Source of the DNA: Nitrobacter sp963807355
Lineage (GTDB): Bacteria; Pseudomonadota; Alphaproteobacteria; Rhizobiales; Xanthobacteraceae
NCBI GenBank assembly: GCA_963807355.1
Contig: CAWEBX010000013.1
Location: 62,001-126,000 of the forward strand
DNA length: 64,000 nt
Direction of reading: 5' to 3'
Shown: one piece after another, positions 34,303 through 42,773 of the stretch
Layout of the letters: the number at the start of each line of letters is the position of its first letter
How positions within the stretch are numbered: the first letter of the stretch is position 1
Notes under the pieces: model-generated
The model's database searches: none
Seen by the model: only the letters and a program-made list of their open reading frames with translations
What the model was told of the DNA's origin: nothing
Program-made: the position numbers and the translations under genes

Positions 34303-35067
34303 ATGTCCTCTCTCCGTTTTCTCGCTCCCGCCCTTCTTGCGCTCGCGTTCGGTGCAGCGCCCGCCGCGTCAGCTCAGAGCTTCTCCGACAGCCAGCGCGG
34401 CGAGATTGAACAGATCGTCAAACGCTATCTGCTCGCCCATCCTGAAGTCCTGGAAGAGGTTTCGACCGAACTCGGCAAGCGCCAAGCGGCTACCGAAGCG
34501 TTAAAGCATGAGTCCGCGGTCACGGAGAACGCGGACGCCATTTTCAACTCGCAGCGCGGCGTAACGCTTGGCAACAAGAACGGCGACGTCACCTTCGTCG
34601 AGTTCTTCGATTACAACTGTGGCTACTGCAAGCGCGCGATGATCGACATGCTTGAACTTCTGAAGTCGGATCAGAAGCTCAAGGTCGTGCTGAAGGAGTT
34701 TCCCGTGCTTGGCCAGAGTTCGGTTGAGGCTGCGCAGGTTGCGGTGGCGGCGCGAATGCAGGATCCCACTGGAAAAAAATACCTCGACTTCCATCAGAAG
34801 CTTTTGGGTAGCCGCGGTCAGGCCGACAAGTCGCGAGCGCTGGCCGCCGCCAAGGAAGCCGGATTCGACATTGCCAAGATCGAGAAGGATATGACAAGTA
34901 CCGAGGTGCGCGCCACTCTCGAAGAGAACTTCAAGCTTGCCGAGTCCATGGGTATGAATGGCACACCAAGCTACGTCATCGGCAAACAAGTCGTCGTGGG
35001 CGCCGTGGGTCTCGAAAACCTCAAGGAGAAAATAAATACGGCGCGTTGTGGCAAGGCCTCCTGCTGA
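34303..35067 (+). CDS. DsbA-family thiol:disulfide interchange protein
   Basis: From ATG 34303, eight bases after AAAGGA, the product has 254 residues. The signal peptide ends at ASAQS. An N-terminal helical extension (GEIEQIVKRYLLAHPEVLEE, DsbA_N/ScsC-like) precedes the thioredoxin fold with active site CGYC at 106-109. The cis-Pro loop is GTPSYVIG. The C-terminus has CGKASC. It is periplasmic. The HPEVL extension is typical of Com1/ScsC/BdbD-like proteins, some of which are oligomeric isomerases. It lies 38 bases after the M48 protease. Confidence 0.9.
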   Translation: MSSLRFLAPALLALAFGAAPAASAQSFSDSQRGEIEQIVKRYLLAHPEVLEEVSTELGKRQAATEALKHESAVTENADAIFNSQRGVTLGNKNGDVTFVEFFDYNCGYCKRAMIDMLELLKSDQKLKVVLKEFPVLGQSSVEAAQVAVAARMQDPTGKKYLDFHQKLLGSRGQADKSRALAAAKEAGFDIAKIEKDMTSTEVRATLEENFKLAESMGMNGTPSYVIGKQVVVGAVGLENLKEKINTARCGKASC

Positions 35068-35217
35068 TTGCTTGCTCCTACTTCAAAGCAGTGCTCTCGG
35101 TAGAACGGGGCTTTGTCGTTCGCACGCCATCGCCCGTTCATCGGGCATTCATAAAACAATCCCCGGAAACCCGCGTTTGCGTCGGAACATCGCTCCTCAT
35201 CGCGCCGGAAGACAGCG

Positions 35218-35962
35218 ATGACCAAACACTTTCTCGTATCAACCGCAGCTGCGGCATTGATTGCTGGAACTGGATTTGCTTACGCGCAGGGTATGAGCCA
35301 AGGCGCCAGCGGCGGATCAGCCGCTTCGCAAAGCGCACCGTCGACGTCCGGCTCGGCCGATCGGAACGTGCCATCTTCAAGTTCCGACATGCAGGCGAAG
35401 CCGACGGACACTTACGAAAAGACACCTCATGAAAACCGAGGCGCTCGGAGCGACATGGATCACGACAGGTCGAAATCCATGCAGTCGCAGAGCAGTGATC
35501 CGAGCAAATCTGAGAAGAACATGCGGAGCGAGGACCGCAACAGAAAGGACGAGGATCGAAACCAGCGGGCTGAGGACCGAGACGGAAAGTCCAAGGATCG
35601 CGATCGGAATTCCGCAGAGCGAAGCGGAAGAGATTTCGGACTCTTCCAAGAGCGCTGGCGACAGCAACAGGAAGTCAACCACGACCACGGGTCAGGCGAG
35701 TTCCGGCGCCAAGCTTTCGACCGAACAACGCAGCAAGATCACAACGGTCATCAGGAACGAAAGGGTTCAGCCAGTCACCAATGTCAATTTCTCGATTGCG
35801 GTTGGAACCCGGGTGCCGCGAACGGTGAATTTCTACCCTCTGCCAACGGCAATCGTTGACATTTATCCGGCCTGGAGCGGCTACCAGTTCTTCTTGGTCC
35901 GCAACGAGATTGTTGTCGTGGACCCGCACACCCTGGAGATCGTAGCGGTTCTGGATGCCTGA
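35218..35962 (+). pseudogene. DUF1236 protein, frameshifted
   Basis: The first frame from ATG 35218 gives a signal peptide (AALIAGTGFAYAQG), a Ser/Gly stretch and a low-complexity acidic/basic stretch (DRNRKDEDRNQRAEDR). Near 35610-35660 the meaningful frame changes by one base: KLSTEQRSKITTVIR, NVNFSIAVGTRVPRTV, FYPLPTAIVDIYPAWSGYQF and VDPHTLEIVAVLDA, a complete DUF1236 domain ending at 35962. DUF1236 proteins are exported Rhizobiales proteins of unknown role. The repetitive GA-rich region is a natural place for indels or reading errors. Confidence 0.75.
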
Positions 35963-36221
35963 TCTAAGTTCCTATTGGCGGCGCGGATCCTCCATCCTGG
36001 ACCCGCGCCGCGGGGGACCGCTCAACTGGGCGACGCCCACTCCGTACCAGGTTCGCGTTGGTTAACGAATAATTTCCGTATGTTCTAAATGATTCCTCGC
36101 GAATAGCGTGAGGTATATTGAAGCCGAATCCGAGAGTGTTCAGGCTTCCCCTTGGCTCCCTTGTTACATATAACGACCCGAACCCCGGCGCGCAGCGGCG
36201 GAGACCGTTTCGGGAATTCAG

Positions 36222-36683
36222 ATGGCCAAAACGATTTACGTGCTCAACGGCCCGAACCTTAATATGCTAGGGACGAGAGAGCCGGACACCTATGGCCGCG
36301 CCACCCTTGCTGACGTCGAAAAGCTTTGCACCGAAACGGCCACCGATTTTGGACTGGCTGCGGATTGCCGCCAGTCAAATCGTGAGGGCGAACTGATCGA
36401 TTTCATCCACGAGGCTCATGCAAAACAGGCGGCCGGTATCGTCATCAACGCCGGCGGCTACTCGCACACCTCTATTGCACTTCATGACGCGCTCGTTGCC
36501 GTGAAAATTCCGACCGTCGAAGTTCATATCAGCAACATCCATGCGCGCGAGGACTTCCGACATCATTCCTTCACGGCAAAAGCCGCGTTCGCAAGCCTGT
36601 CCGGCTTCGGGATTGATGGCTACCGACTAGCGATCAATGGCCTTGCCGCCAAAATCGGCGCGGTGAGCTCGTCGAAAAAGTAA
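36222..36683 (+). CDS. aroQ: Type II 3-dehydroquinate dehydratase
   Basis: The protein has 153 residues. It starts YVLNGPNLNMLGTREPDTYG with the catalytic Tyr24 and Arg19 on the lid loop. INAGGYSHTSIALHDAL and VEVHISNIHAREDFRHHS carry the substrate-binding Asn, His and Ser. It dehydrates 3-dehydroquinate to 3-dehydroshikimate in the shikimate pathway. It is cytosolic and usually dodecameric. accB follows after 45 bases, the standard aroQ-accB-accC order of Rhizobiales. Confidence 0.96.
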   Translation: MAKTIYVLNGPNLNMLGTREPDTYGRATLADVEKLCTETATDFGLAADCRQSNREGELIDFIHEAHAKQAAGIVINAGGYSHTSIALHDALVAVKIPTVEVHISNIHAREDFRHHSFTAKAAFASLSGFGIDGYRLAINGLAAKIGAVSSSKK

Positions 36684-36728
36684 CCCTGACATATCAGTCA
36701 TTTTCCCAGAAAGTTTCGGATCGAGATC

Positions 36729-37214
36729 ATGTCCCGCCAGCCCGGAGAACCTACAAAAATCAAAACCGGCAACGAACCGCGCGAGGAGAGCGATGTGATC
36801 CGCGAGCTCGCTGCGCTGCTCGACGAGACCAGGCTCACGGAAATTGAAATCGAGCGCGACGGACTTCGCGTACGTGTCGCACGCAATGTCACCGTCGGGG
36901 CGGCAGTACCGGCCGCCTATCAGGCTGCGCCCGCCCTTGCCGCCGCGCCGGCTGCGAGCGTCGCCGACATCAGCAAGCATCCGGGCATGGTTCCTTCGCC
37001 AATGGTCGGAACGGTCTATTGGGCATCGGAACCCGGCGCCAAGCCCTTCATCGAGGTCGGCTCCAAGGTCGCCGCAGGTCAGACGCTGCTGATTATCGAA
37101 GCCATGAAGACCATGAACCAGATTCCGTCGCCGCGGTCGGGCACCGTCACGCAGATTCTGGTCGAGGATGGCCAGCCCGTCGAGTTCGGCGAGCCGCTGG
37201 TCATCATTGAATGA
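36729..37214 (+). CDS. accB: Acetyl-CoA carboxylase biotin carboxyl carrier protein
   Basis: This 161-residue protein has an N-terminal helical part (VIRELAALLDETRLTEIEIE), an Ala/Pro linker and a C-terminal biotinyl domain. The biotin Lys is in EAMKTMNQ near residue 127. The thumb is seen in YWASEPGAKPFIEVGS. It carries carboxybiotin between AccC and the carboxyltransferase in the first step of fatty acid synthesis. accC starts 25 bases downstream. Confidence 0.96.
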   Translation: MSRQPGEPTKIKTGNEPREESDVIRELAALLDETRLTEIEIERDGLRVRVARNVTVGAAVPAAYQAAPALAAAPAASVADISKHPGMVPSPMVGTVYWASEPGAKPFIEVGSKVAAGQTLLIIEAMKTMNQIPSPRSGTVTQILVEDGQPVEFGEPLVIIE

Positions 37215-37239
37215 CGCCGTTCGAACCGCGGACGCAGTG

Positions 37240-38595
37240 ATGTTCGACAAAATCCTGATAGCCAATCGCGGCGAGATCGCCCTGCGCATCCTGCGCGCCT
37301 GCAAGGAGCTCGGTATAGCGACCGTGGCGGTGCATTCCACCGCCGATGCCGACGCCATGCATGTCCGGCTTGCGGACGAAAGCGTTTGTATCGGACCGCC
37401 GCCAACGAAGGACAGCTACCTCAACATCCCGGCGCTGCTGGCAGCCTGCGAGATCACTGGCGCCGATGCCGTACATCCCGGGTACGGCTTTTTGTCCGAG
37501 AACGCCCGTTTCGCCGAAATTCTCGCCGACCATCACCTGCATTTCATTGGCCCCAAGGCCGAACACATTCGCCTCATGGGCGACAAGATCGAAGCCAAGA
37601 AGACCGCGAAGCGGCTCGGCATTCCGGTGGTCCCGGGCTCCGATGGCGGCATCGGTCCCGACGACGACGCCATGGCGATCGCCAAGGCGATCGGCTTTCC
37701 CGTGTTGGTGAAGGCGGCCGCCGGCGGCGGCGGGCGCGGCATGAAAATCGCCAAGACACCCGACGACCTGATGATGGCGATCTCCGCGTCGGGGAACGAG
37801 GCCAGAGCGGCGTTCGGCGATGCTTCTGTCTATCTAGAGAAATATCTGCAGAAACCGCGTCACATCGAAATCCAGGTGCTTGGCGACGGCCGCGGCGGGG
37901 CCATTCATCTGGGAGAACGCGACTGCTCACTCCAGCGGCGTCACCAGAAGGTTTGGGAAGAAGGTCCCTCGCCCGCGCTGACGGCGGCGGCTCGAAACAA
38001 GATCGGCGAAACCGTTGCCAAGGCCATGAGTGAGATACGGTATCTCGGCGTCGGAACGGTCGAATTCCTATACGAGGACGGCAGGTTTTATTTCATCGAA
38101 ATGAACACCCGCATTCAGGTCGAGCATCCGGTCACCGAGATGATCACCGACATCGATCTGGTGCTGGAGCAGATTCGCATCGCCGCCGGCGGCGACCTTC
38201 CCGCCACCCAGAAGGAAATCGTCGTGAACGGCCACGCGATCGAGTGCCGCATCAACGCAGAAAATCCCGTCACCTTCCGTCCCTCCCCCGGCAAAATCAT
38301 GCAATTTCATCCGCCGGGCGGACTTGGCGTCCGGATCGATTCCGCCGTTTATCAGGGGTATGTGATCCCGCCCTATTACGACTCGCTGGTAGGCAAGCTG
38401 ATCGTTCACGGCAAGACGCGCGCCGAATGCTTGATGCGGTTGCGCAGAGCACTCGACGAGATGGTCGTGGATGGTGTCGAGACCACCTTGCCCCTGTTCC
38501 GGGCGCTGGTCCGCGAGGCGAGCATTATCGACGGCGACTACCACATCCATTGGCTGGAGCAGTACCTTTCCAGCGGCGGTCTTACAGGAGCTTGA
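37240..38595 (+). CDS. accC: Acetyl-CoA carboxylase biotin carboxylase subunit
   Basis: ATG 37240 (MFDKILIANRGEIALRIL) gives 451 residues, the usual length. The ATP-grasp fold has VKAAAGGGGRGMKIAK, EKYLQKPRHIEIQVLGD, GERDCSLQRRHQKVWEE and FIEMNTRIQVEHPVTEM. It carboxylates the biotin of AccB using bicarbonate and ATP. It is co-transcribed with aroQ and accB. Confidence 0.96.
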   Translation: MFDKILIANRGEIALRILRACKELGIATVAVHSTADADAMHVRLADESVCIGPPPTKDSYLNIPALLAACEITGADAVHPGYGFLSENARFAEILADHHLHFIGPKAEHIRLMGDKIEAKKTAKRLGIPVVPGSDGGIGPDDDAMAIAKAIGFPVLVKAAAGGGGRGMKIAKTPDDLMMAISASGNEARAAFGDASVYLEKYLQKPRHIEIQVLGDGRGGAIHLGERDCSLQRRHQKVWEEGPSPALTAAARNKIGETVAKAMSEIRYLGVGTVEFLYEDGRFYFIEMNTRIQVEHPVTEMITDIDLVLEQIRIAAGGDLPATQKEIVVNGHAIECRINAENPVTFRPSPGKIMQFHPPGGLGVRIDSAVYQGYVIPPYYDSLVGKLIVHGKTRAECLMRLRRALDEMVVDGVETTLPLFRALVREASIIDGDYHIHWLEQYLSSGGLTGA

Positions 38596-38636
38596 ACAGC
38601 TCCGTGCGGACTGAGATTATGTTGGGGCAGAAGTGC

Positions 38637-38661
38637 GGAACCGACTGGGGATTGAGACGTT
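38637..38661 (+). promoter_or_regulatory. EcfG-type (general stress) promoter motif
   Basis: GGAAC at 38637-38641 and CGTT at 38658-38661 are exactly 16 bases apart. This is the known consensus of EcfG sigma factors that run the PhyR general stress response in Alphaproteobacteria. It is 68 bases before the first gene of the sensor/receiver operon and points at it. No other exact copy near a gene start was seen in the window by eye. Confidence 0.55.
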
Positions 38662-38728
38662 TAGCAAATAGCCAGTAACCGCGCGGGGGCGATTAAGACT
38701 GTCTCGATCCGAACATGATGCGATCACG

Positions 38729-40261
38729 GTGCCGTCCACCAGATCGTCACGCACTGCGCTTGGCCAGCTGATCCTGCTGACGGCAGGTCTGGTGGTTCTG
38801 ACGCTGATCAGTGCGATGTCCGTCTATTTTGTCAACAAGGCACGCCACGACGCACGCTGGGTTCTGCACAGCATGGAAATCGAGAATGAAATCTCGCTGG
38901 CCCTGTTGCAGATGCGGCGCGCCGAAAGCGCGCAGCGCGGCTTCCTGCTGACGCAGAGGCCGGAATTCCGCAGCGCATTCGAGGAAGCGGGCAGCCAGAT
39001 TTCGCCGAGTTTCGAGCGGCTCAAGACGCTGACGATCGATAATCCCTATCAGCAGCAGCGGCTCCAGCAGATGATCCCGCAGACCTATCAACGGATCGAG
39101 CAGTTGCGGCGGGGCATCGACCTGACGCTGGCGAACCGGCAGAACGAAGCTGCCGAGATCGCGCGCCAGGAGGCCGGCCGTGACGCCATGGGGCATATCT
39201 GTAACCTCGCCAGCGAGATGCGGGCTGAGGAAAGTCGCCTGTTCTCGGCGCGGGTGACATCGGCCGATGCAAGCCAGTCGCTCTCGGCATCGATCACCAG
39301 CATCGGTTCGGGACTGGTCGTGGTGTTCGCAGGGCTGTCGATCTTCCTGGTGCGACGCTCAAGCCGCGCGCGCGACGTCGCCGAAGCCCAGTTGCGCGAT
39401 AACAATCTCAATCTCGAGTTCATCGTCGAGGAACGCACCAGCGACCTCCGCGAGGCCAATGAGGAAATCCAGCGCTTCGCCTATATCGTCAGCCACGACC
39501 TGCGCTCGCCGCTGGTCAACATTATGGGCTTCACCAGCGAGCTCGAGGAACTGCGCGGCGACCTCTTCAAACGGATCGCGGACCTGAGCCGGCCCGACGG
39601 CCTCCCGCCTCCGGCGACGGAAGATTCAGCGGCCGCCATCGAACCGGTTCTCGACGAACCGGACAAGCAATTGTCACAGGATTTCACCGAGGCGCTCGGG
39701 TTCATCAAGTCGTCGATCGCCAAGATGGACCGGCTGATCAGCGCGATCCTCAGCCTCACCCGCGAGGGCCGGCGCGAATTTCATCCCTCTGCGATCACCA
39801 TGCGCGACCTGATCGAGAGCATTGCATCCACCGTGGCGCATCAGGCCGCCGAGGCCAACGCTCAGATCCGTGTCGAACCATTGCCGGATATTGTCAGCGA
39901 ACGCATCGCGATCGAGCAGATTTTCTCCAATTTGATCGACAATGCCTTGAAATACCTCAAATCCAATGTTCCCGGTGATATCGCTATCCGCGGTCGGCGC
40001 AAGCTCGGTTTTGCGATCTTTGAGATCACAGATAACGGCCGCGGCATCGATCCGAAGGACCACCAGCGTATTTTCGATCTGTTCCGCCGAGCGGGACCGC
40101 AGGATCGGCCGGGCCAGGGTATCGGTCTCGCACACGTCCGTGCATTGGTACGAAGGCTCGGGGGCACCATATCGGTCTCGTCAGAGCTTAATACCGGCAG
40201 CACATTTACCGTTACGCTTCCTGTCGCATGGATCGGCACCAACCGGGACAAACAATCATGA
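38729..40261 (+). CDS. CHASE3-domain sensor histidine kinase
   Basis: It has 510 residues: a membrane helix (LGQLILLTAGLVVLTLISAM), an extracellular CHASE3 domain (about 38-180, with RRAESAQRGFLLTQRPEF), a second helix near 195-215, and a coiled coil. The HisKA box is FAYIVSHDLRSPLVNIMG with His near 256, and the ATPase has FSNLIDNALKYL and DNGRGIDPKD. An insert after HisKA (about 280-320) is Pro/Ala/Asp rich. It is a cyanobacterial-phytochrome-like kinase class that pairs with Rcp1-type receivers. The next gene, such a receiver, overlaps it by four bases. Confidence 0.9.
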   Translation: MPSTRSSRTALGQLILLTAGLVVLTLISAMSVYFVNKARHDARWVLHSMEIENEISLALLQMRRAESAQRGFLLTQRPEFRSAFEEAGSQISPSFERLKTLTIDNPYQQQRLQQMIPQTYQRIEQLRRGIDLTLANRQNEAAEIARQEAGRDAMGHICNLASEMRAEESRLFSARVTSADASQSLSASITSIGSGLVVVFAGLSIFLVRRSSRARDVAEAQLRDNNLNLEFIVEERTSDLREANEEIQRFAYIVSHDLRSPLVNIMGFTSELEELRGDLFKRIADLSRPDGLPPPATEDSAAAIEPVLDEPDKQLSQDFTEALGFIKSSIAKMDRLISAILSLTREGRREFHPSAITMRDLIESIASTVAHQAAEANAQIRVEPLPDIVSERIAIEQIFSNLIDNALKYLKSNVPGDIAIRGRRKLGFAIFEITDNGRGIDPKDHQRIFDLFRRAGPQDRPGQGIGLAHVRALVRRLGGTISVSSELNTGSTFTVTLPVAWIGTNRDKQS

Positions 40262-40698
40262 CAACGCCAGTCACCATCATCATGATCGAAGACGATGAAG
40301 GGCACGCCCGGCTGATTGAGCGCAATATTCGGCGTTCCGGTGTCAATAATGAGATCAAGCCGTTCAGCAACGGTACGGAAGCTGTCAACTACCTGTTTGG
40401 GGCGGATGGCAACGGTATGCCTCATAAGGGAGAGGCGCTGCTCATTCTGCTCGACCTTAATCTGCCTGACATGACCGGAATCGATATCCTGCGGCGCGTG
40501 AAGGAAAACAAAGTTCTAAAGTGCGCACCAGTGATCGTGCTGACGACAACAGACGACTCTCAGGAAATCAAGCGTTGCTACGAACTCGGATGCAGCGTCT
40601 ACATTACGAAGCCGGTGAACTACGACAGTTTCGCCAACGCGATCCGGCAACTCGGTCTGTTTTTCTCCATCATCCAGGTACCTCAGGCCACTCCATGA
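40258..40698 (+). CDS. Rcp1-type single-domain response regulator
   Basis: ATG 40258 overlaps the kinase stop (ATGA). The 146-residue protein is one receiver domain: IIMIEDDEGHARLIERNI, LILLDLNLPDMTGIDIL with the phospho-acceptor Asp near 65, VIVLTTTDD and VYITKPVNYDSFANAI. It has no output domain. Such regulators are partners of the upstream kinase class and pass the signal to other proteins. The next gene again overlaps by four bases, so the three proteins are made together. Confidence 0.92.
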   Translation: MTTPVTIIMIEDDEGHARLIERNIRRSGVNNEIKPFSNGTEAVNYLFGADGNGMPHKGEALLILLDLNLPDMTGIDILRRVKENKVLKCAPVIVLTTTDDSQEIKRCYELGCSVYITKPVNYDSFANAIRQLGLFFSIIQVPQATP

Positions 40699-41783
40699 AA
40701 GTCAAGCCTACCCTGTTGTACGTGGATGACGACAAGGCGCTCGCTCGCCTGGTGGAGCGCGGCCTGACGCGCCACGGATTTTGCGTGGAGCACGCGCCCG
40801 ACGGCGCATCCGGGCTTGCACGCATCGCGCATGGCGGCATCGATGTGATAGCGCTCGATCAATATATGCCTGGCCTCGACGGGTTGGAAACACTAAGACG
40901 GATTCTGGCAATTCCCGACGCGCCCCCCGTGGTGTTCGTCACCGCCTCGCAAGACTCAAAAATCGCAGTGACCGCGCTCAAAGCGGGTGCTGCCGACTAT
41001 CTTGTCAAAGATACGCTCGGCGAATTCGTTCCGCTGTTGCACCTCGCGGCTGAAGTGGCGATCCGGCAAGCGCTCGTTCGAAAAGCGCGCGACGAGGCTG
41101 AAGCCGAGGTCCGCGCCTCGCGCGACCGCTATGCGGCGCTAGCCGCCGAGCGCGAGATGCTGCTGCGCGAGGTCAATCATCGCATCGGCAACAGCCTCCA
41201 GATCATCGCGTCGCTGCTTCACCTGCAAGCCAGTTCAAGCCCCGAGGAAGACATCAAGGCCGCCCTTACGAATGCAATGGGACGGGTGGCAGCAGTGGCG
41301 CAGGTGCATCGTCGGCTTTATACCTCACAGGACCTGAAGAGCGTCCTGCTCAACCAGTATCTTGAAGCTCTGCTCGAGGATCTCCGACGGTCCACCGAAG
41401 GCAACCAGCTGTCACGTCTCGACCTGAAGGCCCAACCGATCGAGATCGATCCCGATCGTGCCGTGGCCATCGGAATCATCGTCAACGAACTGGTGATGAA
41501 TTCAGTCAAATACGCTTATCCCGATGGCCCCGGCCCCATCCACGTCGAACTCGCGACCAATGGGGATGATGTCGTGCTGTCAATCGCCGACGATGGTGTT
41601 GGCCTCAATGCCAAGACCGATCCGCGCTCGACCGGGATGGGCCAGCGGATCGTCTCAGCAATGGCGCAGAAGCTCGACGCTCAAGCCGAACGCGATCCCG
41701 CCCATGCAGGCACGCGTATCGTGTTGCGGTTCCGCCGGGGAATTCCACCAGTCACAGAACCCTTATCTGCGACCGCGGCCTGA
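40695..41783 (+). CDS. Receiver-HisKA_2 kinase hybrid (response regulator with histidine kinase output)
   Basis: ATG 40695 overlaps the previous stop. The 362 residues comprise an N-terminal receiver (LLYVDDDKALARLVERG, ALDQYMPGLDG with Asp near 55, DYLVKDTLGEF), a coiled-coil linker and a HisKA_2/HWE-type kinase. The latter has LLREVNHRIGNSLQIIASLL (His near 161), VNELVMNSVKYAYPDG and SIADDGVGL. Kinases of this class can feed PhyR in the alphaproteobacterial general stress response. That fits the EcfG promoter motif upstream, but the link is inference. Confidence 0.9.
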   Translation: MKVKPTLLYVDDDKALARLVERGLTRHGFCVEHAPDGASGLARIAHGGIDVIALDQYMPGLDGLETLRRILAIPDAPPVVFVTASQDSKIAVTALKAGAADYLVKDTLGEFVPLLHLAAEVAIRQALVRKARDEAEAEVRASRDRYAALAAEREMLLREVNHRIGNSLQIIASLLHLQASSSPEEDIKAALTNAMGRVAAVAQVHRRLYTSQDLKSVLLNQYLEALLEDLRRSTEGNQLSRLDLKAQPIEIDPDRAVAIGIIVNELVMNSVKYAYPDGPGPIHVELATNGDDVVLSIADDGVGLNAKTDPRSTGMGQRIVSAMAQKLDAQAERDPAHAGTRIVLRFRRGIPPVTEPLSATAA

Positions 41784-42032
41784 GCACGGCAGCACCAAAC
41801 CACAAAACGCGCCTGCACCTGGCGTCTGATTCAAAACGGCGCTCAATTCGTTTCCACAGAATTAGAAGCGAACTGCATGTTTTCATTCAGGCAAGGCAAA
41901 TAGCGCGATCAAAAACACTGTGCGGTATCCGCTTGTCCGAGCGGGATCTGTTGGCAAACAGTCTGAACTTTTGGACGCGCGTTAGCAGATTATCGACGCG
42001 GTAGACTTAGAGCTCTGCTATAAGACTTCTGG

Positions 42033-42707
42033 ATGTCCCGCGAGACCGCCTCGTCCGAGATCACGCCCGAACTGCTGCTGCGCGCTTATGCCTGCGGCAT
42101 TTTTCCGATGGCGGAAAGTGTCGACGATCCGACGCTCTTCTGGGTCGAGCCGAAGATGCGCGGCGTCATTCCGCTCGAGAGCTTCCGAGTCCCGTCGCGG
42201 CTCGCGCGCACCGTCCGATCAGACAGTTTCACCGTGACCGTCGATACAGCCTTCGACGCGGTGATCGACGGCTGCGCCGCGCCACATCCTGGACGCGACA
42301 ATACCTGGATCAACCGTCGTATTCGCGAACTCTATGTAGGTCTGCACGAACTCGGCCATTGTCACAGTGTCGAGGTCTGGCAAAATGACCAACTCGCGGG
42401 CGGCCTCTATGGCGTCAGGCTCGGCCGCGCGTTTTTTGGGGAGAGCATGTTCCATGTCGTGCGGGACGCGTCGAAGGTCGCGCTCGTGCATCTGGTCGCC
42501 CGATTGATCGCGGGAGGCTTCGTCTTGCTCGACACCCAATTTGTGACCGACCATCTGCGCGGATTCGGTGCAATTGAAATCCCGCGCCGGCGTTACCGGG
42601 CGTTATTGGATGTTGCGCTGGAAGGCGACGCCGATTTCGGGACGCTGCCGCTTGACCGGCCGGTGCCAGGCGCCGAAGCGCTCCGGATCATCGCCGGCCG
42701 CGGGTGA
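42033..42707 (+). CDS. aat: Leucyl/phenylalanyl-tRNA-protein transferase
   Basis: The 224-residue protein has ITPELLLRAYACGIFPMAES, the core WVEPKMRGVIPLESFR, NTWINRRIRELYVGLHELGH, VEVWQNDQLAGGLYGV and DTQFVTDHLRGFGAIEI. All conserved blocks of Aat are present. It adds Leu or Phe to N-terminal Lys or Arg of proteins and so marks them for ClpS/ClpAP degradation. The short N-terminus is typical of Alphaproteobacteria. It converges with the chemoreceptor gene. Confidence 0.95.
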   Translation: MSRETASSEITPELLLRAYACGIFPMAESVDDPTLFWVEPKMRGVIPLESFRVPSRLARTVRSDSFTVTVDTAFDAVIDGCAAPHPGRDNTWINRRIRELYVGLHELGHCHSVEVWQNDQLAGGLYGVRLGRAFFGESMFHVVRDASKVALVHLVARLIAGGFVLLDTQFVTDHLRGFGAIEIPRRRYRALLDVALEGDADFGTLPLDRPVPGAEALRIIAGRG

Positions 42708-42773
42708 CATCTTCGGCACTTGCCATCGACCGCACTGGAACGCCTTTGGCGCGCCCAGCGCGTGGCAGTGTCT

